Notes: generated by a model from the sequence alone, not told the origin. A stretch of 35,981 nt of DNA from Streptococcus cristatus (GCF_001578775.1 NZ_KQ969062.1:1127509-1163489), one strand, 5' to 3'. Shown: positions 16,915-26,863, counted from the stretch's first letter. Numbers and translations are program-made.

Positions 16915-17804
16915 GATTTGAATTTATTGCGGATGAGCATGTCAAAGTCAAAACTTTTTTGAAAAAGCATGAAATTTCAAAAACCCTTTTGGCCAAAGTG
17001 AAGTTTGCAGGTGGAAATATTTTTGTCAATGGTCAATCTCAAAATGCCATTTATTTGCTGGATATTGGCGATAAGGTGACAGTAGATATCCCTTCTGAGA
17101 AAGGATTTGAAAGCCTAGAAGCTGTGGATCGTGATTTGTCGATCTTGTATGAAGATGAGCACTTTTTAGTTTTAGATAAGCCCGCCGGAGTTGCTAGTAT
17201 CCCTAGTGTCAACCATTCGAATACGATGGCAAACTTTGTCAAGGCTTACTATATTCGGCAAGATTATGAAAACCAGCAGGTTCACATTGTGACGAGATTG
17301 GATCGCGATACTAGTGGACTCATGCTCTTTGCAAAACATGGCTATGCTCATGCAAGACTGGATAAGCAACTGCAGAAAAAAATGATTGAAAAACGCTATT
17401 ACGCGCTCGTTCAGGGGAGCGGTGAGCTTAAACCGGAGGGAGATATAATTGCGCCGATCGGACGCGACACTGACAGCATCATCACCAGATGTGTGACAAA
17501 GGATGGCAAGTATGCTCATACCAGCTACAAGGTTGTGGAGCAGTTTGGCGATATCTATCTGGTAGACATTCGTCTGCATACAGGGAGGACCCATCAGATT
17601 CGTGTGCACTTTGCCCATCTTGGATTTCCTCTCCTTGGAGATGATCTCTATGGAGGGACTTTGGAAGCGGGAATTACACGTCAGGCCTTGCATTGTCACT
17701 CTTTATCTTTTTATAATCCATTTTTGGAAAAGCAGCTCCAATTGGAATCCCAGTTGCCGATTGATTTCCAGAATACTATTACATCGTTAACAAAAAATAC
17801 TTAA
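16911..17804 (+). CDS. RluA/RluD-family pseudouridine synthase
   Basis: A 297-residue RNA pseudouridine synthase. The N-terminus has S4-like features ([13 protein letters not shown]), and the catalytic Asp lies in [38 protein letters not shown] is the family's C-terminal signature. The true start is ATG 16911, overlapping the nadK stop (ATGA). The exact RNA site modified (rRNA or tRNA) cannot be read from the sequence. Confidence 0.92.
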   Translation: MRFEFIADEHVKVKTFLKKHEISKTLLAKVKFAGGNIFVNGQSQNAIYLLDIGDKVTVDIPSEKGFESLEAVDRDLSILYEDEHFLVLDKPAGVASIPSVNHSNTMANFVKAYYIRQDYENQQVHIVTRLDRDTSGLMLFAKHGYAHARLDKQLQKKMIEKRYYALVQGSGELKPEGDIIAPIGRDTDSIITRCVTKDGKYAHTSYKVVEQFGDIYLVDIRLHTGRTHQIRVHFAHLGFPLLGDDLYGGTLEAGITRQALHCHSLSFYNPFLEKQLQLESQLPIDFQNTITSLTKNT

Positions 17805-17823
17805 AATTTTAAAGGAGAAACTC

Positions 17824-18798
17824 ATGGAAGTTTTTGAAAGTCTAAGAGACTCAGTTGTTGGTAAAAATGTTCGTATTGTATTGCCGGAAGGGCAAGAACC
17901 GCGTATCCTTCAAGCAGTTAAACGCATAGTCAAAGAATCTGAAGTTACACCAGTTCTTTTGGGAGATCCAGACAAAATCCGTATTTACTTGGAGATCGAA
18001 AATATTACGGAAGGCTACGAAGTCATAGATCCTAAAAATTATGACAGATTAGAAGATATGGTGGCGGCTCTTGTGGAGCGTCGTAAGGGAAAAATCAGCG
18101 AAGAAGAAGCTCTTGAGCTTTTAAGAACAGACGTTAACTATTTCGGAGTTATGCTGGTCTACCTCGGTATCGTAGATGGTATGGTTTCTGGCTCTATCCA
18201 CTCTACAGCTGCCACAGTGCGTCCAGCCTTGCAAATCATTAAAACACGTCCAAATGTAACAAGAACTTCAGGTGCCTTCCTCATGGTGCGTGGTTCAGAA
18301 CGTTATCTTTTCAGTGACTGTGCCATTAACATCAATCCTGACTCAGAAGCCTTGGCAGAAATCGCGATCAACTCAGCTGTGACAGCTAAAATGTTTGGTA
18401 TTGATCCTAAGATTGCCATGCTGAGCTATTCGACTAAAGGTTCTGGCTTTGGAGAAAGCGTTGATAAAGTGGTACAAGCGACTAAGTTGGTCCATGACTT
18501 GCGCCCAGACTTAGAAGTTGACGGGGAATTGCAATTTGACGCTGCCTTTGTACCAAGCACAGCAGCCTTGAAAGCTCCAGGAAGTAAGGTTGCAGGTAAA
18601 GCGACTGTCTTTGTCTTCCCAAGCATTGAAGCAGGAAATATCGGTTATAAAATGGCAGAGCGTTTAGGTGGATTTTCAGCTGTCGGCCCAGTTCTTCAAG
18701 GATTGAACAAGCCAGTAAATGACCTTTCACGCGGATGTAATTCAGATGACGTTTATAACTTAACACTGATTACAGCTGCACAAAGTGTTGACCAATAA
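17824..18798 (+). CDS. pta: Phosphate acetyltransferase
   Basis: A 324-residue single-domain phosphotransacetylase that converts acetyl-CoA and phosphate to acetyl phosphate in the acetate/ATP-yielding branch. Motifs include VSGSIHSTAATVRPAL, FSDCAININPD and the glycine-rich end region. AAAGGAG lies eight bases before the start, 19 bases after the previous gene, so it is probably the last gene of the relQ run. A strong terminator follows. Confidence 0.96.
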   Translation: MEVFESLRDSVVGKNVRIVLPEGQEPRILQAVKRIVKESEVTPVLLGDPDKIRIYLEIENITEGYEVIDPKNYDRLEDMVAALVERRKGKISEEEALELLRTDVNYFGVMLVYLGIVDGMVSGSIHSTAATVRPALQIIKTRPNVTRTSGAFLMVRGSERYLFSDCAININPDSEALAEIAINSAVTAKMFGIDPKIAMLSYSTKGSGFGESVDKVVQATKLVHDLRPDLEVDGELQFDAAFVPSTAALKAPGSKVAGKATVFVFPSIEAGNIGYKMAERLGGFSAVGPVLQGLNKPVNDLSRGCNSDDVYNLTLITAAQSVDQ

Positions 18799-18802
18799 AA
18801 TA

Positions 18803-18835
18803 ACTAAAAAAGATGAGTGATTCATCTTTTTTAGT
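18803..18835. terminator. Terminator after pta
   Basis: ACTAAAAAAGATGA (18803-18816), GTGAT loop, TCATCTTTTTTAGT (18822-18835), a perfect 14-base stem. The symmetry of A and T runs would allow use in either direction. Confidence 0.92.
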
Positions 18836-18854
18836 CTGTTTAAGTATGAGAGAA

Positions 18855-20018
18855 ATGGTAGATTTAAAAAAATTTGGAATTGAAATGTGGGAAGAGGAGA
18901 AAATTGTCTCTTTTCGCAAGAAATTATTGACTTGGTATGATAAACATAAACGTGATTTGCCTTGGCGCCGAACAAACAATCCTTATCATATCTGGGTTTC
19001 TGAGATTATGTTGCAGCAAACACGTGTGGATACGGTGATTCCTTACTATGAGCGCTTTCTTGACTGGTTTCCAACTGTGGCTGACTTAGCTCAAGCGCCA
19101 GAGGAGAGACTGCTCAAAGCTTGGGAAGGTTTGGGATATTATTCGCGGGTGCGAAATATGCAAAAAGCAGCCCAGCAGATAATGACGGATTTTGATGGAA
19201 AATTTCCTGATAGCTATGAGGGGATTGCTAGCCTCAAAGGAATTGGACCTTATACGGCTGGTGCCATTGCTAGTATTGCCTTTGGTCTAGCTGAGCCTGC
19301 GGTGGATGGCAACGTCATGCGGGTGCTGAGTCGCTTGTTTGAAGTTGATTTAGATATTGGCCAACCCAGCAATCGTAAGGTCTTTCAGGCCATGATGGAG
19401 ATTCTGATTGATCCAGATAGACCTGGAGATTTTAATCAAGCGCTGATGGATCTGGGGTCGGATATTGAAGCTCCTGTTAATCCTCATCCAGAAGACAGTC
19501 CTGTAAAAGAGTTCAGCGCAGCTTATTTGCACGGAACTATGGATAAATATCCAATCAAAGCACCTAAAAAGAAGCCAGTTCCAGTCTATCTGCAAGGCTT
19601 AATTATCGAAAACGAACAGGGACAGTTCTTGCTTGAAAAGAATGAGGCTGCTGGCTTGTTATCAGGTTTTTGGCATTTTCCCTTGATTGAAATCGAGGAA
19701 TTTCAATCAGATAATCAGATGTCTCTCTTTGAGGTAGCTGAAAATCAGCCCAGTCTGGACTTGTCTCCTCAAGAAAGTTTTGAACAGGATTATGATTTGA
19801 CTGTCGATTGGCAGCAGAAGTCCTTTCCAAAGGTGCAACATGTATTCAGTCATCGCAAGTGGCATATCCAGCTGGTTTATGGTCGAGTCAAAGATAGCCA
19901 GCACGAAGCTGAGGGAGAGGTCTTGTGGCTTGATCCAGAAGAATTTGAGAAGTACCCCTTTGCTAAACCTCAGCAGAAGATGTGGGAGGCTTTTAGGAAC
20001 GTAAAAGATGGAAACTAA
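18855..20018 (+). CDS. mutY: A/G-specific adenine glycosylase without Fe-S cysteines
   Basis: A 387-residue MutY that removes A mispaired with 8-oxoG. The helix-hairpin-helix LKGIGPYTAGAIASIA is present with the catalytic Asp downstream, and the C-terminal Nudix-like 8-oxoG recognition domain runs from about residue 240. After ALMDLGSDIEAPVN, where typical MutY has four cluster cysteines, there are none, so this is a cluster-less MutY. ATG 18855 (MVDLKKFGIEMW) matches the pneumococcal start; the open frame from 18813 begins inside the pta terminator and is rejected. Confidence 0.93.
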   Translation: MVDLKKFGIEMWEEEKIVSFRKKLLTWYDKHKRDLPWRRTNNPYHIWVSEIMLQQTRVDTVIPYYERFLDWFPTVADLAQAPEERLLKAWEGLGYYSRVRNMQKAAQQIMTDFDGKFPDSYEGIASLKGIGPYTAGAIASIAFGLAEPAVDGNVMRVLSRLFEVDLDIGQPSNRKVFQAMMEILIDPDRPGDFNQALMDLGSDIEAPVNPHPEDSPVKEFSAAYLHGTMDKYPIKAPKKKPVPVYLQGLIIENEQGQFLLEKNEAAGLLSGFWHFPLIEIEEFQSDNQMSLFEVAENQPSLDLSPQESFEQDYDLTVDWQQKSFPKVQHVFSHRKWHIQLVYGRVKDSQHEAEGEVLWLDPEEFEKYPFAKPQQKMWEAFRNVKDGN

Positions 20019-20074
20019 AAGTTAATAGTCTGTTGTACTCGATTAAATTACGAAGAATAGGAAATCACTAAAAT

Positions 20075-20701
20075 ATGTCCCCTACCTCTAGTCCTCCAGA
20101 TAAAACTTTTATTGGACGTCGTAGCAAACTTGCTGGTGTCATTTATTTTATATTAGGCGTTTTGAATTTCTTACATTGCCTTCTTTATTTTCAGTGGGTA
20201 TTTTCTCCAACGGTGAAACCTGACTTCGTCATTATTCCAATTTTTATAGGCTTAAATATTTATTTTTTGACTCGCGAGTTCATCTATAAATGCTTCCATT
20301 GGTGTGGCTATCATGCCTTACCTGAGTTAGTTGAGTTCGGGAGCGGACGTTATTCCTTTCACTTGCCTGTCTTCGAAAGACATACCGAAAACTATAAAGT
20401 CTATTACAGTAAAAGATCAAAGAAACATCAATTTCTCTTCTTTGTAAGCTATATCTTATATGTGAATTTAATTTTAGGAGTTCTTTTGCTCTTCTCATGT
20501 GTATACTGGGGTATTTTCATTGAGAGTTCATCGAAATTTCAAGATTGGCACGCTTTTCTATTTATTTTTTTAATAATTATCCTGTATATCTGTATTGAAG
20601 CTTTATTTAAAAAATATAAACATTGGTTTAAAAATTATTTTAAACTAGATGATAAAATAGTAGAACACGGCTTTCCGATATATACTTTGAAAGAAAAATA
20701 A
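20075..20701 (+). CDS. Membrane protein of unknown function
   Basis: A 208-residue protein with four probable membrane segments: about 20-40, 48-64, 120-148 and 158-175. There is a basic, aromatic-rich middle part and a hydrophilic tail. No family motif was recognised. It has no clear operon partner: mutY ends 56 bases earlier, and a terminator follows at its stop. The AT-rich codon use is typical of an accessory gene. Confidence 0.7.
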   Translation: MSPTSSPPDKTFIGRRSKLAGVIYFILGVLNFLHCLLYFQWVFSPTVKPDFVIIPIFIGLNIYFLTREFIYKCFHWCGYHALPELVEFGSGRYSFHLPVFERHTENYKVYYSKRSKKHQFLFFVSYILYVNLILGVLLLFSCVYWGIFIESSSKFQDWHAFLFIFLIIILYICIEALFKKYKHWFKNYFKLDDKIVEHGFPIYTLKEK

Positions 20702-20728
20702 AAGACAAACAATATAGTTTGTCTTTTT
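20701..20728 (+). terminator. Terminator after the membrane protein gene
   Basis: AAAGACAAAC (20701-20710), AATATA loop, GTTTGTCTTT (20717-20726), then TT. The stem begins at the stop codon. Confidence 0.85.
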
Positions 20729-20808
20729 CGCTTTTAAAATAACTTATAGTCCTTCTCGCTCTGTAAGGCGTGAGACAAATAAACTACCCTTTAGATGAAG
20801 ACTTGTGC

Positions 20809-21156
20809 TTAAATCCCAGCAAAAGCTTTAATTTCATCTGCAGTCATAGAGGAATCACAACGAACAGCTACTTGGCCGTCTTGAACATGAACAAAACCAG
20901 GAACCGTCGGAATGCTGTATTCAGAGCGGAAGGCTTGCAGTTTCTCTAATTCGCTGGCTTCTTCGCTATTGATAAAGAAAATATGCTCCTTGGTATCAGC
21001 AACAACTCCAGCAAGAGTAGCAGCGAATTTACGGCAGTAAGGGCAAGTTTTGCGACCAACGAAGAAAGTTGCTGTCTCTTTGTCAGCAATCGCTTGACGA
21101 GCTCGGTCAACAGTTGTGACTTCCAAGTCTTTAATATTTTGAGCAAATTGTTCCAT
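20809..21156 (-). CDS. Thioredoxin-like protein (bacteriocin transport accessory-like)
   Basis: A 115-residue thioredoxin fold without signal peptide. The redox motif is CPYC in FFVGRKTCPYCRKF, and the cis-Pro loop is seen in YSIPTVPGFVHV. It resembles the small thiol-disulfide proteins named bacteriocin transport accessory proteins in streptococci; no bacteriocin genes are nearby, so a general cytoplasmic thiol role is as likely. It lies downstream of pgm on the minus strand, separated by a terminator. Confidence 0.82.
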   Translation of the reverse strand: MEQFAQNIKDLEVTTVDRARQAIADKETATFFVGRKTCPYCRKFAATLAGVVADTKEHIFFINSEEASELEKLQAFRSEYSIPTVPGFVHVQDGQVAVRCDSSMTADEIKAFAGI

Positions 21157-21229
21157 AAATAATCCTCATTTCTTTTGATAAAACTAGTATGCCATAAAGT
21201 TCTTAAAATTGCTTAGATTTGATACGAAA

Positions 21230-21259
21230 AAAAGATGAGATTGGTTCGTCTCATCTTTT
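21230..21259 (-). terminator. Terminator after pgm
   Basis: AAAAGATGAGA (21230-21240), an 8-base loop, TCTCATCTTTT (21249-21259). On the minus strand it ends in a T run just after the pgm stop. Confidence 0.85.
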
Positions 21260-21267
21260 ATAATTGC

Positions 21268-22986
21268 TTATTTTACAAAAGCATTGATTTCCGCTTCAAT
21301 ATTTGCAATCTTAGCTTGAGAATCCTCATTGCTATCGCCGACAACGGCAATGTAGAACTTGATTTTTGGTTCAGTTCCAGATGGGCGGACAGCAATCCAT
21401 GAACCATCAGCCAAGGTGTATTTCAGCACATCGCTTGGAGGAGTTGTCAAGTTTGTAACAGTACCATCTGCAGCAGTAGCAGTTTGAGCCTTAAAGTCTT
21501 CTACGACAGTAATAGCTGTTTGGTTCCATTCTTTCGGACCATTGTCACGGAATTTAGCCATGATAGCCTTGATTTGCTCGGCTCCATCAACACCAGACAG
21601 AGTGACAGAGATAGTCTTTTCAGCAAAGTAACCATACTCTTTGTAGATTTCTTCAATACCGTCAGCCAGAGTCAAACCACGAGAACGGTAGTAGGCCGCA
21701 AGCTCAGCAACGACAAGAACAGCTTGGATAGCGTCTTTATCACGTACGAATGGTTTGATCAAGTAACCGAAACTTTCTTCAAATCCCATCATGTAGGTGT
21801 GGTTGTGTTTTTCTTCAAATTCTTGGATTTTCTCTGCGATGAATTTGAAACCAGTCAAGACATTGAACATGGTTGCGCCGTAGCTTTCAGCAATCTTAGT
21901 CACTAAGTCAGTAGAAACGATAGACTTACAGAGAGCTGCGTTAGCTGGCAGAGTTCCTGCACTCTTGTGAGCTTCTAAGATGTATTTAGCCATGATAGCA
22001 CCGATTTGGTTACCTGAAAGGTTGAGGTAGCTACCATCTTTTTGAAGAACTTCCACACCAACACGGTCAGCGTCTGGGTCAGTTGCAACCAAGACATCTG
22101 CACCAACTTTACGGCCTAATTCCTCAGCCAAGGCAAAGGCTGCTTGGCTTTCAGGGTTTGGAGACTTAACAGTAGAGAAGTCAGGATCAGCTACAGCTTG
22201 AGCTTCAACAACTTCAACAGAATCAAATCCAGCTTGAGCCAAAGCGCGACGAGCCAGCATTTCACCAGTACCGTGCAGAGGAGTATAGACAATCTTCATG
22301 TCCTTGCCGTATTCATCAATCAGTTTTTGGTTGATATTGACATCTTTAACTTCTTTGAGGTATTCAGCATCAACAGCATCGCCAATCACTTCAATCAAGC
22401 CAGAAGCTTTTTCAGCTTCAACATCAGCAACTTCAATAGCAAAAGGATTTTCAATCGCACGGATATAGTCGGTCAATGCATCTGCATCATGTGGAGGCAT
22501 TTGTCCGCCATCTTCACCATAGACCTTGTAGCCGTTAAATGGAGCAGGGTTGTGGCTGGCTGTAATCATAATACCAGCAAAAGTTCCTAAGTGACGTACC
22601 GCAAATGAAAGTTCTGGAGTTGGGCGCAGGCTTTCAAAGACATAAGACTTGATGCCGTGCTTAGCCAAAACAGCAGCAGATTCAAAAGCAAACTCTGGTG
22701 AGAAGTGGCGAGAGTCGTAGGCGATTGCTACACCACGTTTTTTGAACTCATCTCCTTTTTCGTCAATCAAGCGAGCTAAACCTTCAGTTGCTTGGCGGAC
22801 AACATAGATATTGATACGGTTGGTACCAGCGCCGATCAAGCCACGCATACCAGCAGTACCAAACTCAAGGTTTGTATAAAAGGCATCTTCCTTAGTTTTT
22901 TCGTCCATACCTTCTAACTCTTTCCGAAGATAGTCAGGAAGTTCAGCGAAGTCAAGCCATTTTTTAAAATTTTCTTGATAGGTCAT
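21268..22986 (-). CDS. pgm: Phosphoglucomutase
   Basis: A 572-residue alpha-D-phosphohexomutase that interconverts glucose 6-phosphate and glucose 1-phosphate, feeding UDP-glucose, capsule and glycogen routes. The catalytic phosphoserine loop is TASHNPAPFNGYKVYG, the metal loop is ATDPDADRVGVEV, the sugar-binding loop is GFEESFGYL, and the phosphate-binding RPSGTEPKIKFY lies at the C-terminus. The length fits the streptococcal enzyme. It appears to be a single-gene unit bounded by hairpins. Confidence 0.95.
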   Translation of the reverse strand: MTYQENFKKWLDFAELPDYLRKELEGMDEKTKEDAFYTNLEFGTAGMRGLIGAGTNRINIYVVRQATEGLARLIDEKGDEFKKRGVAIAYDSRHFSPEFAFESAAVLAKHGIKSYVFESLRPTPELSFAVRHLGTFAGIMITASHNPAPFNGYKVYGEDGGQMPPHDADALTDYIRAIENPFAIEVADVEAEKASGLIEVIGDAVDAEYLKEVKDVNINQKLIDEYGKDMKIVYTPLHGTGEMLARRALAQAGFDSVEVVEAQAVADPDFSTVKSPNPESQAAFALAEELGRKVGADVLVATDPDADRVGVEVLQKDGSYLNLSGNQIGAIMAKYILEAHKSAGTLPANAALCKSIVSTDLVTKIAESYGATMFNVLTGFKFIAEKIQEFEEKHNHTYMMGFEESFGYLIKPFVRDKDAIQAVLVVAELAAYYRSRGLTLADGIEEIYKEYGYFAEKTISVTLSGVDGAEQIKAIMAKFRDNGPKEWNQTAITVVEDFKAQTATAADGTVTNLTTPPSDVLKYTLADGSWIAVRPSGTEPKIKFYIAVVGDSNEDSQAKIANIEAEINAFVK

Positions 22987-23161
22987 AGATGGAGTCTCCT
23001 TTATATTTAAAATAGAAAATCACCGCGTCTTTATGGATAAGCCGCAAGATTTTCTTGTTTGTTTAATCGCTTTCATTGTAACATATTTTCATATTTTTTG
23101 AAAGTGCTGACCTAAAAAATAATGAAATCCTTTGAAAAAGTGAACAAAAATAGAGTAAAAA

Positions 23162-23183
23162 AATAATCACTTAAGTGATTATT
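23162..23183 (-). terminator. Terminator of coaB-coaC-ECF operon
   Basis: AATAATCACTTAAGTGATTATT is a perfect palindrome that overlaps the stop codon of the ECF gene at 23179-23181. Runs of A and T on both sides allow termination. Confidence 0.75.
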
Positions 23184-23742
23184 TTTTTAGTTTTTCAAGT
23201 GCTGGAACGATTGCAACTGTAAGGAGAGCGGATATAATCATTTCTGAGATTGAATTGGCTGATAAAACCAGTGCAAGCATGGCTCTGATGTCTCCATTGT
23301 AAACAGATGAAAATAGAATGAAAATTCCTCCGAGAACGAAGATGGTGTTAGTCATTGAGCCGACAGCACCAGCTAAAACTAAACCTGGTTTAGTTTTCAT
23401 CCATTTGTAGACAAAATACGGAGTAATTCCAATTAGAATACGTGGAACCATAGCAATCATCAATGAATTGATGCTGCCGTTTTCTACAAAAGGACTGAAG
23501 AGGTAGCTAGTTGGCAGCAGGACAACAGTATTAGTTACAACACTAATTATTCCCATCAGAGCTCCTAAAATAGCTCCAATTCGCGGTCCATAGATAATGC
23601 TAGCAGTAATGACTGGAATATGAATAATGGTCGGCTTAATCGGAACTGGTAGTAGGTTGAAAATGACAGAACTCAGTAGGTGAAGCACCAACATAATAGC
23701 AAAAAAGATAGCAATTTGTGCGATACTAGACTGTTTTCTCAT
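23179..23742 (-). CDS. ECF transporter S component, probable pantothenate uptake
   Basis: A 187-residue membrane protein with about five or six hydrophobic segments and the general layout of ECF S components, the substrate-binding subunits that share a common energising module encoded elsewhere. It overlaps coaC by 17 bases and ends the coaB-coaC operon, so the likely substrate is pantothenate (PanT-like). The substrate rests on gene context. Confidence 0.82.
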   Translation of the reverse strand: MRKQSSIAQIAIFFAIMLVLHLLSSVIFNLLPVPIKPTIIHIPVITASIIYGPRIGAILGALMGIISVVTNTVVLLPTSYLFSPFVENGSINSLMIAMVPRILIGITPYFVYKWMKTKPGLVLAGAVGSMTNTIFVLGGIFILFSSVYNGDIRAMLALVLSANSISEMIISALLTVAIVPALEKLKK

Positions 23743-24277
23743 TTAGAATTTCCTTTACTTTTTCTATAATAGTATTGACATCAGCTAGAGCGCCAGTTCC
23801 GTGGTCTCCGCAGGCCAGAATGGCTTCACGCGGTTCGATAATCTCCCAGCCAAATTCTTTTAATCTTTCCAAATTGTGCTGAGTCAGTGGATTTTCATAC
23901 ATCTTGGCATTCATGGCTGGCGCAATGACCTTTTTGACATGAGATGGAAGGGCAAGAGCTGTAGCGGTTACCATATTGTCTGCCAGACCGTTAGCCAGTT
24001 TAGCGATAGTATTGGCTGTGGCAGGAGCGACTAAAAAAAGATTCGTTTCTTTGCCGATTTCAATATGATTGACTTTGTCTGGCCTCGGCTCGTCCATAAG
24101 ATCAAGGGCGACAGGATTTTTTGATAGAACCTGTAGGGTCAGCGGGGTGATGAAGTGACTGGCAGCTTCCGTCATGAGAACAGATACACCATAGCCTAGC
24201 TTACCCAGCTGGCTCGTAATATCTGCTGCCTTATAGGCTGAAATACTACCTGTGACAGCAAGAGTGATATGGGTCAT
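23726..24277 (-). CDS. coaC: Phosphopantothenoylcysteine decarboxylase
   Basis: A 183-residue flavoprotein of the HFCD family acting in coenzyme A synthesis. TGSISAYKAADI near the start forms the flavin site, ATANTIAKLANGLADN and APAMNAKMYENP are signature segments, and the substrate clamp Cys lies in ACGDHGTGA. CoaC and CoaB are separate proteins here, not the fused CoaBC of many bacteria. It overlaps coaB by four bases (ATGA). Confidence 0.94.
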   Translation of the reverse strand: MTHITLAVTGSISAYKAADITSQLGKLGYGVSVLMTEAASHFITPLTLQVLSKNPVALDLMDEPRPDKVNHIEIGKETNLFLVAPATANTIAKLANGLADNMVTATALALPSHVKKVIAPAMNAKMYENPLTQHNLERLKEFGWEIIEPREAILACGDHGTGALADVNTIIEKVKEILNEKTV

Positions 24278-24966
24278 AAATGGTCTCCTTTCTGGATATA
24301 CCTTAACAACTGTTCAGTAATTTCTTCCTTGGAGAAAGCTTCTGTGACAGTGTTTGCACCAAGCAGGTAGGCGTGGTGTTGCCCGCTGGAAATCTCCGTT
24401 AAATCGTTGGCTACAATTAGTTCAGCTTGATTTTTTTCAAGGCTGGCTTTAGCAGTAGCCAGTAGCACTTCTTTAGAGACGCCTACTAAGAGCTTAAAGC
24501 CAATCAATCGAATATTGGGATTCCATTCCTTGACCTTGCCGATGATTTTAGGATTTTTCTTGAGGAAAAGAACCTGATAATCATCCGCAGATGAAATCTT
24601 ACTTTCAGAATTACTTTTTTCCAGAAACTCTGTCAAATCTGAACTAGCAAGAACCTCCTCAAATCCTACCATATACACTGGTTTATAGTCGGAAACAGCC
24701 ATTGAATGAATGAGCACATCATGAGCTGGTACCAGCTCTTCCATGGCTATCAGGAGCTGCTCCGTATCTTCGATAATCTTAATCGTTAGGTTGTCATGCG
24801 GTGCAGGTTTAACAGCTTTCGCCGTGGTTAGCAGTGTCACATAGGCACCATTGGCTAAACAATGCTCAGCTATCATTTTTCCAAGTTGACCTGTCGAATG
24901 ATTGGTGATAGAGCGAACTTGGTCGATTTTTTCACTCGTTCCGCCAGAAGTAATCAATATGTTCAT
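24274..24966 (-). CDS. coaB: Phosphopantothenate-cysteine ligase
   Basis: A 230-residue ligase that joins 4'-phosphopantothenate to cysteine. The N-terminus TSGGTSEKIDQVRSITNHS and the later VANDLTEISSG segment are typical of the stand-alone streptococcal CoaB. It is first in a coaB-coaC-transporter operon and is divergent from fhs, with about 200 bases between. Confidence 0.93.
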   Translation of the reverse strand: MNILITSGGTSEKIDQVRSITNHSTGQLGKMIAEHCLANGAYVTLLTTAKAVKPAPHDNLTIKIIEDTEQLLIAMEELVPAHDVLIHSMAVSDYKPVYMVGFEEVLASSDLTEFLEKSNSESKISSADDYQVLFLKKNPKIIGKVKEWNPNIRLIGFKLLVGVSKEVLLATAKASLEKNQAELIVANDLTEISSGQHHAYLLGANTVTEAFSKEEITEQLLRYIQKGDHL

Positions 24967-25081
24967 AGCCTTATTCTACAAGAAAAAATGAATTTAGTAA
25001 AATAAAATTAACTTAATACTCAATTTAGCCAAACTTATTTTTTTACTAGAAAAGATGCATCATGCAAAAATATTTAAAGTA

Positions 25082-25094
25082 ATTACCGAACATT
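25082..25094 (+). promoter_or_regulatory. PurBox upstream of fhs
   Basis: ATTACCGAACATT matches the PurR operator pattern AWWWCCGAACWWT at every position. It is about 60 bases upstream of the inferred transcription start of fhs, the region where PurR acts in lactic acid bacteria. Confidence 0.7.
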
Positions 25095-25115
25095 ATGTTG
25101 TTATTGGAGTTTAAA

Positions 25116-25145
25116 TGTGCAGTTTTGTATCATATTTGTTATAAT
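25116..25145 (+). promoter_or_regulatory. fhs promoter
   Basis: TGTGCA (25116-25121), an 18-base spacer, then a perfect TATAAT (25140-25145). The weak -35 would fit a promoter that needs an activator. Confidence 0.6.
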
Positions 25146-25173
25146 AGTTTTATCAAATTAGAGGAGTTCCTTA

Positions 25174-26844
25174 ATGAAAACAGATATCGAAATTGCTCAG
25201 AGTGTTGAATTACAGCCCATTGTGGATGTGGTAAAAAAGATTGGCATTGATTATGACGATTTGGAGTTGTACGGAAAGTACAAGGCCAAGCTCAGTTTTG
25301 ACAAAATTCGTGAGGTAGCGAAAAATCCTGTCGGCAAGCTGATTTTGGTAACAGCAATCAATCCAACGCCAGCAGGAGAAGGTAAGTCTACCATTACCAT
25401 TGGATTAGCTGATGCGCTCAATAAAATTGGCAAGAAAACGATGATTGCCATTCGCGAACCGTCCTTGGGACCAGTGATGGGGATCAAAGGAGGAGCAGCT
25501 GGTGGCGGTCATGCGCAGGTTCTACCGATGGAAGACATTAACTTGCATTTTACTGGTGACATGCACGCCATCACGACTGCGAATAATGCTCTGTCTGCTC
25601 TTATCGACAATCATCTGCATCAGGGAAATGAGTTGGGAATCGACCAGCGTCGCATTATCTGGAAACGGGTGGTTGACCTGAATGACCGGGCTCTTCGTCA
25701 TGTGACCGTTGGCTTAGGAAGTCCAGTTAACGGTATTCCGCGAGAAGATGGCTTTGATATCACGGTGGCTTCTGAAATTATGGCAATTCTTTGCCTGGCT
25801 ACGGATATTGAAGATTTGAAAAAGCGCCTAGCTAATATTGTTATTGGTTATCGCTATGACCGCACACCAGTCTATGTTCGTGACCTTGAGGTAGAAGGGG
25901 CTCTGGCTCTGGTCTTGAAAGATGCGATTAAGCCAAATCTGGTACAGACTATTTATGGCACACCAGCCTTTGTCCATGGCGGACCGTTTGCCAATATCGC
26001 TCATGGCTGTAACTCTGTTTTGGCGACTAGCACAGCGCTACGCTTGGCTGATTATACAGTGACAGAGGCCGGCTTCGGTGCAGACCTTGGCGCTGAGAAA
26101 TTCCTTAATATTAAGACTCCGAACTTACCAACTTCGCCAGATGCAGTGGTAATTGTCGCAACCCTTCGTGCTCTTAAGATGAATGGTGGCGTTGCTAAGG
26201 ATGCACTTACAGAAGAAAATGTAGAAGCAGTTCGTGCAGGCTTTGCAAATCTTAAACGTCACGTTGAAAATATCCGTAAGTTCGGTATTCCAGCAGTAGT
26301 AGCCATCAATGAATTTGTCTCTGACACGGAAGCTGAAATTGCTACGCTCAAGGAACTCTGTGCAGAAATCGGGGTACCTGTTGAGCTTGCCAGTGTCTGG
26401 GCTGATGGCGCTGAAGGCGGTGTGGCTCTGGCTGAAACTGTTGTCAAAACTATTGACGAAAAACCAGCACACTACACTCGTCTTTATGATAATGACTCAA
26501 CTATCGAAGAGAAGATCGAGAAAATTGTCACTGAAATCTATCGCGGTTCAAAAGTAAACTTTGAGAAAAAAGCGCAAACTCAGATTCGAGAAATTGTCAA
26601 GAATGGCTGGGACAAGCTGCCAATCTGTATGGCCAAAACACAGTATAGCTTCTCAGACAATCCTGCTGCTTTGGGCGCGCCAGAAAACTTTGAAATTACC
26701 ATTCGTGAATTGGTACCAAAACTTGGGGCAGGCTTTATCGTGGCTTTGACAGGAGATGTCATGACCATGCCAGGTCTACCAAAACGTCCTGCAGCACTCA
26801 ATATGGATGTGGCAGCCGATGGTACAGCGATTGGTTTGTTCTAA
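25174..26844 (+). CDS. fhs: Formate-tetrahydrofolate ligase
   Basis: A 556-residue enzyme that joins formate to tetrahydrofolate using ATP, giving 10-formyl-THF for purines and initiator Met-tRNA. The ATP-binding P-loop-like segment [14 protein letters not shown] and the [10 protein letters not shown] and [13 protein letters not shown] signatures are present. Full family length. AGAGGAG lies about eight bases before the ATG. The upstream PurBox suggests joint control with purine synthesis. Confidence 0.96.
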   Translation: MKTDIEIAQSVELQPIVDVVKKIGIDYDDLELYGKYKAKLSFDKIREVAKNPVGKLILVTAINPTPAGEGKSTITIGLADALNKIGKKTMIAIREPSLGPVMGIKGGAAGGGHAQVLPMEDINLHFTGDMHAITTANNALSALIDNHLHQGNELGIDQRRIIWKRVVDLNDRALRHVTVGLGSPVNGIPREDGFDITVASEIMAILCLATDIEDLKKRLANIVIGYRYDRTPVYVRDLEVEGALALVLKDAIKPNLVQTIYGTPAFVHGGPFANIAHGCNSVLATSTALRLADYTVTEAGFGADLGAEKFLNIKTPNLPTSPDAVVIVATLRALKMNGGVAKDALTEENVEAVRAGFANLKRHVENIRKFGIPAVVAINEFVSDTEAEIATLKELCAEIGVPVELASVWADGAEGGVALAETVVKTIDEKPAHYTRLYDNDSTIEEKIEKIVTEIYRGSKVNFEKKAQTQIREIVKNGWDKLPICMAKTQYSFSDNPAALGAPENFEITIRELVPKLGAGFIVALTGDVMTMPGLPKRPAALNMDVAADGTAIGLF

Positions 26845-26863
26845 TTGAATTTAAGATATAAGA

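Noticed and set aside
18813..18854. A longer MutY N-terminus starting at 18813.
   Set aside because: That start lies inside the terminator hairpin of pta, and homologues begin at MVDLKKFGIEMW.
25056..25066. TGCATCATGCA, a small palindrome between coaB and fhs, as an operator.
   Set aside because: Five-base arms can occur by chance in AT-rich DNA, and no known regulator of these genes has this pattern.
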